Shown here one piece after another: positions 7,726 to 14,000 of a stretch of 15,283 nucleotides of DNA (positions within the stretch are counted from its first letter, which is position 1; the number at the start of each line of letters is the position of its first letter). The stretch covers positions 1 to 15,283 of the forward strand of contig CAYYNB010000152.1 of assembly GCA_964472565.1 (NCBI GenBank), read 5' to 3'. Source of the stretch: DATAMF01 sp964472565. GTDB lineage: Bacteria > Chloroflexota > Anaerolineae > Aggregatilineales > Aggregatilineaceae. The position numbers and the translations under genes are program-made. The notes below the pieces were generated by a model, which saw nothing but the letters and a program-made list of their open reading frames with translations, did no database searches and was not told the DNA's origin.

Positions 7726-7750
7726 GGGGCGTATAGCATGAATACGCCCC
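7726..7750 (+). terminator. hairpin after ATPase 2
   Basis: GGGGCGTAT (7726-7734) and ATACGCCCC (7742-7750) form a perfect 9-bp stem with a 7-base loop, 10 bases after the ATPase 2 stop. No U-run follows, so termination may be weak or factor-dependent, or the palindrome may be a dispersed REP-like repeat. It separates the transporter operon from the STAS gene. Confidence 0.5.
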
Positions 7751-7782
7751 CATCGTGTTATTGACTATCAAAAGAGGGCCGA

Positions 7783-8115
7783 ATGAACATCACACAGCGT
7801 GAAGAAAAGGGCGTCACCATATTTGTGCTGGATGGTCGCGCGGACAATATTGGAGCCAAAGAGTTAGAAACCACACTCCAAGCTGCGGTTCAACAAGGTC
7901 ATTATAAAATGGTGCTGGATCTGGCGAATCTGCAATACATCAACAGCGCCTCGCTTCGGATTCTGGCCGATGTGCTGACTCAAAACCGCAATAACAAAGG
8001 CGATCTGCGTTTGGTTGCGCTTAACCCCAAAGTGGAGCGCGTATTCAAGATCATTGGTTTTGATAAATTCTTCGATGTTTTCAATACTATCGAAGACGCA
8101 CTCTATAACTTCTAA
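7783..8115 (+). CDS. STAS-domain protein, anti-anti-sigma factor type
   Basis: A single STAS domain (110 aa) of the SpoIIAA/RsbV class, small cytoplasmic proteins that bind anti-sigma or sensor kinases and are switched by serine phosphorylation. The fold signature is clear: VTIFVLDGRADNIGAKELE at the start, a central VLDLANLQYINSASLRIL and a C-terminal LVALNPKVERVFKIIGFDKFFDVFNTIEDAL. The usual phospho-site context (DSSGL or SSAGL) reads N54-S55-A56-S57-L58 here, with Ser55 the best acceptor candidate and Ser57 replacing the usual Gly. A GAGG site precedes the ATG. No kinase or phosphatase partner lies nearby. It may be co-transcribed with the ABC genes or have its own promoter. It converges with the MinD-like gene. 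Confidence 0.9.
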   Translation: MNITQREEKGVTIFVLDGRADNIGAKELETTLQAAVQQGHYKMVLDLANLQYINSASLRILADVLTQNRNNKGDLRLVALNPKVERVFKIIGFDKFFDVFNTIEDALYNF

Positions 8116-8122
8116 AGGGTTG

Positions 8123-8154
8123 AACAGCAGGAGCGAAACCAAACTCCTGCTGTT
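8123..8154. terminator. bidirectional stem between convergent genes
   Basis: AACAGCAGGAG (8123-8133) and CTCCTGCTGTT (8144-8154) form a perfect 11-bp stem with a 10-base loop, filling the gap between the STAS stop (8115) and the MinD-like stop (TTA at 8154-8156, partly inside the stem). U-runs are short on both sides. Its position strongly suggests a shared terminator. Confidence 0.65.
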
Positions 8155-8903
8155 TAAGCCATTAATACCTGGGCGAGCGAGTGCAGCGTTTGCGTGATGG
8201 GATGATCGGGATAACGCAGCACAAAAACGCCTTCGCTTGCCAGGATCATCATTTCGTCCGAGTGGGGGAGCACCGCCGCTACCGGAACATTATAGGTTTG
8301 TTCAACCCGCTTTTTGACATCCTCGGTGTTGAACATGGGGGGCACTTTATTCACCACCAGCACCATCTGCGGCACATCCAGTTTTCGCGCCACTTCCACC
8401 GTTACGCCGGTTCCCTGGAAATCCTGTTGATCGGGACGCATGATAATCACCAGCGTATCGGAGATCGCAATCGAGAGCAGGGTTTCTTCATTCAGGCCGG
8501 GGTGGGTGTCAATGATGAGCACATCCAGTTCAAGTTTTTCAACCAGATCATGGAAGCCGTCATTCAGCATATTGACATCATACCCTTCACGCACCACGCG
8601 CGCGATTTCGCCCGCTTTGATGCTGGATGGGACGAGGAAGATTTTCCCGCTGATCGGCTTCTCCGGCTGCAATTCATAGGCTGCTTTTTCGATCTCGCAT
8701 TTGCCCCACAGGTAATCGTTCAGCGTATACTGGATCGAGTCCAGGGCAAAGCCAAACAGAACATGGATACCGGGCGATTGAATGTCGGTATCTACCACAC
8801 CGACGCGCTTCCCCTCAGAAGCGATCAGCGTGGCAAGATTAGCTGTCGTGTTGGACTTCCCTGTTCCTCCGCGAAACGAGTGTACGGAAATGATTTTGTA
8901 CAT
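8154..8903 (-). CDS. MinD/ParA-like P-loop ATPase
   Basis: Cytoplasmic SIMIBI-class ATPase (249 aa) of the MinD/ParA family, which typically position proteins or complexes in the cell through ATP-dependent dimers. The deviant Walker A reads HSFRGGTGKSNTT (8-20). The P-loop Lys16 is present, but the family's signature lysine position holds Arg11 (RGG instead of KGG). Walker A' appears as VVDTDIQSPG (36-45), and the switch/Walker B region as LDVLIIDTHPGLNEETLL. There is no obvious C-terminal amphipathic membrane-targeting helix of the MinD kind. No MinC, MinE, ParB or flagellar gene is near, so the cargo is unknown. The start is supported by GGAG about 7 bases upstream. It converges with the STAS gene. 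Confidence 0.88.
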   Translation of the reverse strand: MYKIISVHSFRGGTGKSNTTANLATLIASEGKRVGVVDTDIQSPGIHVLFGFALDSIQYTLNDYLWGKCEIEKAAYELQPEKPISGKIFLVPSSIKAGEIARVVREGYDVNMLNDGFHDLVEKLELDVLIIDTHPGLNEETLLSIAISDTLVIIMRPDQQDFQGTGVTVEVARKLDVPQMVLVVNKVPPMFNTEDVKKRVEQTYNVPVAAVLPHSDEMMILASEGVFVLRYPDHPITQTLHSLAQVLMA

Positions 8904-9090
8904 AAGTTATCTCCACAGATTCACCGTGCGGTGTGGTGTCTGACACATTGGGAGTGCTTTGTAATCTCAACCCCTCTTATTGTGAACGGAGTATGAGTTG
9001 GCTGCAAGTTTATATTTTAGCTTAGAAATCAATTCTTTTAACAGTATTTGAGTTGTTTGTTTTGGCGATTTTTCGTCGTGGGCAAGCTCT

Positions 9091-9119
9091 TTAGTATGTT
9101 GCGAATTTTGGTGTATAGT
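9091..9119 (+). promoter_or_regulatory. candidate promoter of the sigma-factor operon
   Basis: TTAGTA (9091-9096), a 17-base spacer and TATAGT (9114-9119, five of six consensus bases) lie about 92 bases before the chosen sigma start. The -35 match is weak. The divergent gap 8904-9210 is AT-rich and I see no gene or RNA in the rest of it. Confidence 0.35.
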
Positions 9120-9210
9120 AATGAGGAGAGAGTCTCTTCTGGATTTCTCAATTTTTCAAACAACACTCTTTGCCCCGTGCCGCCGACTTACTATTTATAA
9201 GGATATCAGC

Positions 9211-9756
9211 ATGGTCTTGGGCAACAATGATGAAAATCTGGCAAGACTGGCCCAACAGGGTGATCGCCAGGCTTTTCTCGACCTGTATAACCGCTATTTT
9301 CAGAAAGTATATAACCGGGTCCAGGGGCGAGTACCGGCGTCCTACGCAGAAGATGTGACCCAGGATATTTTTATCGCTGTGGTGCGTTCGCTGCCTACTT
9401 ACCAGCAGCGCTCCCAGTTTAGTACATGGCTCTACACGATTGTCAACCGGCAGATTGCGGACTTTTACCGGCAGTATTACCGCAAGGCGGAAAGGCATAC
9501 GGTTAGCCTGGACCTGATCGAAAATACCATTTCTGACGATCTGTCCGACAGCGGGGATGAGCGCGCGTTGATTCAAAATGCGCTGAACCGTCTGCCCGAA
9601 CATTATCAGGACTTAATTATGATGCGTTTTGCCGATGGGTTAACTTTTGCCGAAATCGCGGCCCAGCGCGGGCAGTCATTAGAAGCGGTTAAGTCGCTTT
9701 ACCGTCGTGCGATTCAGGCGGTGCGCGAAAAGATAGGTGTTGTGGAGCATGACTGA
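9211..9756 (+). CDS. ECF-type RNA polymerase sigma factor
   Basis: Small sigma-70 family factor (181 aa) with only regions 2 and 4, as in the extracytoplasmic-function class. Region 2 (about 22-87) shows FLDLYNRYFQKVYNRV, the YAEDVTQDIF helix and FSTWLYTIVNRQIADFYR. Region 4 (about 115-172) has LPEHYQDLIMMRF followed by the helix-turn-helix LTFAEIAAQRGQSLEAVKS. It directs core polymerase to a private promoter set, commonly including its own operon. The ATG at 9211 is preferred because AAGGAT lies 7-8 bases upstream and homology begins soon after; an in-frame ATG at 9121 lies at the predicted -10 and has no ribosome site. The next gene overlaps its 3' end by 8 bases, as for many sigma/anti-sigma pairs. 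Confidence 0.92.
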   Translation: MVLGNNDENLARLAQQGDRQAFLDLYNRYFQKVYNRVQGRVPASYAEDVTQDIFIAVVRSLPTYQQRSQFSTWLYTIVNRQIADFYRQYYRKAERHTVSLDLIENTISDDLSDSGDERALIQNALNRLPEHYQDLIMMRFADGLTFAEIAAQRGQSLEAVKSLYRRAIQAVREKIGVVEHD

Positions 9757-10186
9757 CGATAACCACCTCGATAACGAACTCGCAAATCTGACCGACCGGA
9801 TGCTGGCCGGTGAAGATGTCTCAGTTTCGCCGGAACTGGCTGAGCTTTCGGACGTGGTGCGCAACCTGCGCGATGCCATCCAGAAGCCGCCTGCACCCCA
9901 GTTCCAGGCACAACTGGCCCAGCGGCTCGACCAGGAATGGGCCATCCGGCAGCCGCATCGGGGCCGATCACGTCTGTTTTTTCGGACAAACCGTGTAACC
10001 CAAGTCGCCGCCTTAGCGGCAAGTGTTGTTGTGGTGCTGTTTGTGGTCGCACTGGTCGTGTCGGAACAGCAGGCAGACAAGCCATTAAGCGGCACTGCTA
10101 CCGGGCCAGTTGCTGGGGTAGCCGTGATCGCGGCGGCGATTATAGGACTTATTCTTTTGATAGGGTTTTGGACCCAGAGAAAATAG
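9749..10186 (+). CDS. probable membrane anti-sigma factor, two TM segments
   Basis: A 145-aa protein with an acidic, helical cytoplasmic N-terminus (1-82) and two predicted membrane helices, about 86-105 and 120-141, ending in TQRK. Its assignment as anti-sigma factor rests on position: its start overlaps the ECF sigma gene by 8 bases, so the two are translationally coupled. It contains no cysteine, so the zinc-binding HxxxCxxC motif of many anti-sigma factors is absent. The 29-64 segment (PELAELSDVVRNLRDAI and the QLAQRLDQEW stretch) resembles the short N-terminal helices of membrane-bound sigma regulators in general style only. An AGGTG about 10 bases upstream fits the 9749 start; GTG at 9737 is an alternative. 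It could instead be an unrelated membrane protein. Confidence 0.62.
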   Translation: MTDDNHLDNELANLTDRMLAGEDVSVSPELAELSDVVRNLRDAIQKPPAPQFQAQLAQRLDQEWAIRQPHRGRSRLFFRTNRVTQVAALAASVVVVLFVVALVVSEQQADKPLSGTATGPVAGVAVIAAAIIGLILLIGFWTQRK

Positions 10187-10278
10187 AATTTTTACGAAAT
10201 TTATAAACCCTTTTTCTGCCCCATCTGCGACACAAATAACGACATTGTTCCACTCAATTTTTCCAAGGGAGCAAGGCT

Positions 10279-10890
10279 ATGAAACGCCGTGAAACGATTG
10301 CAATGGTGTCTGGTCTGTTGGTTGGTCTGCTGTTAGGGTTGCTTGTGCTCGGAATCAGCCCCGATCTGCGCGAAGAACTCTACGGCACTGCCGCTGAGGA
10401 CGAGGCGAAATCAACCTCCGGTTCACAGGATGCTAAATCCCAGGTGAATTACTACCTCGTGGAACTGTCAAATGCCCAGGATTGGCTGACCGAAAAGCGT
10501 CCCGAACTCGAAGAGGATGAAACGCTTGGAGATGCAGTCACTGAAATTGACAGTCTTACCAAGTCGGCCAATTTCCGCGCGGATGCGCAAAGTGCAAAGG
10601 CTTCTATCGATCTGCTGCTGCCGCAGATGGTCGCGACACTGCTCGATACTGAAGTCGCAACTCTGACCCAAGAGGTCAAAAGTGATGTGACGGCTTGCCT
10701 GGGAACCAACCGGGATGATCCGTATGCCGAAAACGAGCCGGATATGTATCTCTATCTGACGATCCCTGCTGAGCGTGAAAAATCGGTTGAAGTTCCTGAA
10801 ACCTGGGAAAAGCTTGACCAGCCTAAAACCAATGATCTGTATTGGCAGTGGCTGGGCTGCTACCCCGAAAAATCGAAAATCGCTCAATAA
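10279..10890 (+). CDS. membrane-anchored protein of unknown function
   Basis: I do not recognise this 203-aa protein. It has a basic start (MKRRE), one hydrophobic helix at about 9-26, then D29-L30 and L34-Y35-G36-T37, followed by an acidic, Ser-rich stretch (AAEDEAKSTSGSQ) and a largely helical, Glu/Asp-rich body that is probably outside the membrane. Two cysteines (in VTACLGTN and WLGCYPEK) could form a disulfide. The C-terminal region is rich in Tyr/Trp (MYLYLTIPAE, DLYWQWLGCYP). A good ribosome site (AAGGGAGCAAGG) precedes the ATG. It follows the putative anti-sigma gene by 92 bases and ends at a clear terminator hairpin, so it is probably the last gene of the sigma operon or its own unit. 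The neighbouring giant protein shares the LYGT position exactly. Confidence 0.8.
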   Translation: MKRRETIAMVSGLLVGLLLGLLVLGISPDLREELYGTAAEDEAKSTSGSQDAKSQVNYYLVELSNAQDWLTEKRPELEEDETLGDAVTEIDSLTKSANFRADAQSAKASIDLLLPQMVATLLDTEVATLTQEVKSDVTACLGTNRDDPYAENEPDMYLYLTIPAEREKSVEVPETWEKLDQPKTNDLYWQWLGCYPEKSKIAQ

Positions 10891-10899
10891 TTCGCCATC

Positions 10900-10931
10900 A
10901 GGTGCCACGGCTGGTCTGGTGGCACCTTCTT
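10900..10931 (+). terminator. intrinsic terminator after the unknown membrane protein
   Basis: AGGTGCCAC (10900-10908) and GTGGCACCT (10919-10927) form a perfect 9-bp stem with a 10-base loop, followed by TCTT, 10 bases past the stop codon. The remaining bases to 11067 hold no gene I can support. Confidence 0.65.
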
Positions 10932-11067
10932 CCAGCCAATTCGCAGCCAGGGGAGGTGGCTTAAGCGCAAAAACACAAAATCCAATTCAAACAAGTGGAA
11001 TGGTAGTCCCCAGTAAGTTTTCCGACTCTGCATTTTTAGAACAAGTTGTATAAAAGAGGAGTATTCC

Positions 11068-14000
11068 ATGCGAGGTAAACGACTAGATCGACAGACCCTC
11101 ACCATTGGTGGAGTGGTTCTTGCTGTGCTGGTCATTGCCACGTTGATCTTCGGAGACGATATTGGCTTGTATGGTACAACAAGCGAAGAAGAAACCCCCG
11201 CTCCGGAGGTCTGTCCTGATGGTTCAGCGAAGGATGGCGTAGGCGATCCGTGTAACCATGACGAGGACGGCGATGGCGTGCCCGATGACCAGGATCAATG
11301 TCCGAGCGAAGCTGGTACGGCGAATGGCTGTCCAGACAATGACGGCGATGGCGTGCCCAACAGCGCGGTGGGCTGGCCTGTTTCTCCGAAGGATGGGGTA
11401 GGCGATGCCTGGAACCATGACGAAGACGCCGACGGCGTGCCGGATGATCAGGATCAATGTCCGACGGAAGCCGGAACGGCTGCGGGCTGCCCCGATAATG
11501 ACGGCGACGGCGTTGCCAACAAAGACGATGCCTGCCCTGATTCTCCGAACGATGCCGTAGGCGATGCCTGCAATCACGATGAGGACGCCGACGGCGTGCC
11601 GGATGATCAGGACTCGTGCCCGACTGAAGCGGGAACGGCAGCAGGCTGCCCGGACAATGACGGCGATGGTGTTGCCAACAGCGGCGATACCTGCCCCGAT
11701 TACGCCAATGATGCGGTGGGCGATCCCTGCAATCCCGATGAAGACGGCGACGGCGTGTTGGATGCGGCAGATGCCTGCCCGACTGAAGCCGCCAGTACGG
11801 CGAGTGGGTGCCCCGAAGTCGCGCTTGTGCCGACTGAAGAAGTAACCCCGCTCCCTACCGAAGAAGCGGCACTTCCAACTGAAGAAGCTGCGCCACAGGC
11901 CACTCAGGAAGTGACCCCCGAAGCGACTCAGGAAGCCGCACCTCTTGCGACCGAAGAACCAACAGTTCAGGCCGCAGTGACGGCGGGCTTTGGTGCTTAT
12001 ATCGCAGCAGATGGAACCGTGCAGTTTACCGACACCAGCACGACGACTGGCGGCGCACAAATTGCATCGTGGGAATGGACCTTTGACGATGGTCAAAGCA
12101 GCACTGAACAGAATCCCACCCACCGGTATGCGGCCCCTGGAACATATCAGGTCCGGTTGGTTGTAACCGCGACGGATGGCACCACATCGACGGCCACCGG
12201 GGCAGTTAGCATTACTGAATCCCAGGCCGATCCGATGCGCTGCGCGTTCCATATGGAACTGCAAAATGATCGCGTGCCGCTGACGGTGAATTTTGTCAAC
12301 GACAGCACCAATGTCACCAGCTTTGAATGGGTGTTTGGTGATGGCACTGCGAACAGCACCGAAACCAATCCGGTCCACATCTATGAGGCTGTGGGCACCT
12401 ACAATATTGCCCTGACCTGCACCGGCGCTCTGGGTACACTCAACGCGACGGGCCGCGTAACGGCAAGCGAAACCTCGGCTGAAACCGGGTTGATCGCGCA
12501 GTTCTCGGGGAACCCCGGACGCGGTGTAGCTCCCTTGACCGTATCCTTCACGGATCGCAGCCAGGGTTCAATCGTCAGTTGGGCATGGGAGTTTGGTGAT
12601 GGTGGAACCAGCACNNNNNNNNNNNNNNNNNNNNNNNNNNNNNNNNNNNNNNNNNNNNNNNNNNNNNNNNNNNNNNNNNNNNNNNNNNNNNNNNNNNNNN
12701 NNNNNNNNNNNNNNTTTGGTGATGGTGGAACCAGCACTGAACAAAGCCCCTGCCATGTATATGCAGCGGAAGCGCAGTACAGCGTCACCCTGAGTGTGAC
12801 GGGCACCAGCGGCGAAACATCGACAGCCACGCGTCTTGTTCCGGTTCAGACCGGGAATGAAGCGCCCATCGCTTCCTTCACCAAGAATAAGACCACTGCG
12901 CAGGTTGATCAGAGCATCTCATTCACCGATACCAGCACGGGTATCATCACAACCTGGGCCTGGAATTTTGGCGATGGTGGAACCAGCACCAGCCGTAACC
13001 CCTCGCACAAATATACGGCGACTGGAACCTATACCATCACCCTGACGGTAACTGGCCCCGGTGGCTCGTCGCAGGCGCAAAGCCAGACGGTAACAATCAC
13101 CGAAAAGACGACCAGCACCAGCTTTAGCTGCGGTTTCAGCGGCACCACGAACCCGCTGGATGGTCAGTCGGTTGTCTATACGGTCAACAATCCATCCGCG
13201 ACAACGGGTTACACCTACAAATGGACGGTGGATGGTGCGGACTATGGCACGGAGCGTTCGATCACTGTGACCTGGGTCGCTGGCAACCATACCATTGTGT
13301 TGGTGGTGACACGCGGCAGTGACAGTGTGATCTGCACCAAGTCATCTTCCATCGTGGCCGCCATGCTGCATGTTCGCTTTGACGCGAGCAAATCGACGAT
13401 TGGTATCGGGCAGGAAGTTTGCTTCACGGATCGTTCGACCAGCACGGGCACGCTTGTCAGTTGGCTGTGGGACTTTGGTGATGGCACAACCAGCACCGAG
13501 CAGAATCCCTGCCATGCCTATGAAACAACCGGATCGAAGGCGGTTCGATTGACCGTCACTGATAGTAACGGCAAGTCGGGAACGGCCAAGAAAACCATTT
13601 CGGTTGTCGAAAGCCAGACTCTGGCGGCGGATGCTAATCCCGAATCCGGCATTGCCCCACTCAAAGTCACCTTCACCCCCATCTACACCGGGTTGTACAA
13701 TAACAAATTCGACTGGATTTTCCCCGACGGCAGCCATGCCTATATGGAAAGCCCGTCGTATGTCTTCCAGACACCTGGGGAATATGTCGTTAAGGTCAAA
13801 GGCAGCGGCCCGTTGGGAACGCTTGAAGCCACTGTCACCGTGATTGTTGCTGCTGAAACCGATGTCCGCGCGGCCTTTACCCCCAATCCCTGGGGCGGTA
13901 TCGCGCCAAAGGAAATCTGCTTCACGGATCGCAGTGTGAGCGAAGCCAGCCAGATCGTGTCCTGGGAATGGACGTTTGGCGATGGCGCAACCAGCACCGA

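Noticed and set aside
6846..7739. 297-codon minus-strand open frame opposite ATPase 2
   Set aside because: ATPase 2 has every catalytic motif on the plus strand; the antisense product is His/Gln-rich with no known features.
8181..8996. 271-codon plus-strand open frame opposite the MinD-like gene
   Set aside because: The minus-strand frame has a clear P-loop ATPase; the plus frame is its shadow.
9121..9210. N-terminal extension of the sigma factor from the ATG at 9121
   Set aside because: This ATG abuts the likely -10 element and lacks a ribosome site; the ATG at 9211 has one.
11049..11054. TATAAA as a -10 element for the giant gene
   Set aside because: It is so close to the ATG that transcription would begin at or after the ribosome site, and there is no matching -35.
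11260..11808. CRISPR-like direct repeats
   Set aside because: The period is 159 bp, a multiple of three, with repeats and intervals both coding for a conserved Asp/Cys protein motif; there are no unique spacers.
11224..12378. 384-codon minus-strand open frame opposite the TSP3/PKD gene
   Set aside because: It is a shadow of a repetitive Asp/Gly/Ala-rich coding frame; the product is a repeated low-complexity sequence, has no ribosome site, and the plus frame carries recognisable domains.
12399..12830. Minus-strand frame reading through the Ns
   Set aside because: It depends on undefined bases and lies opposite a real coding frame.
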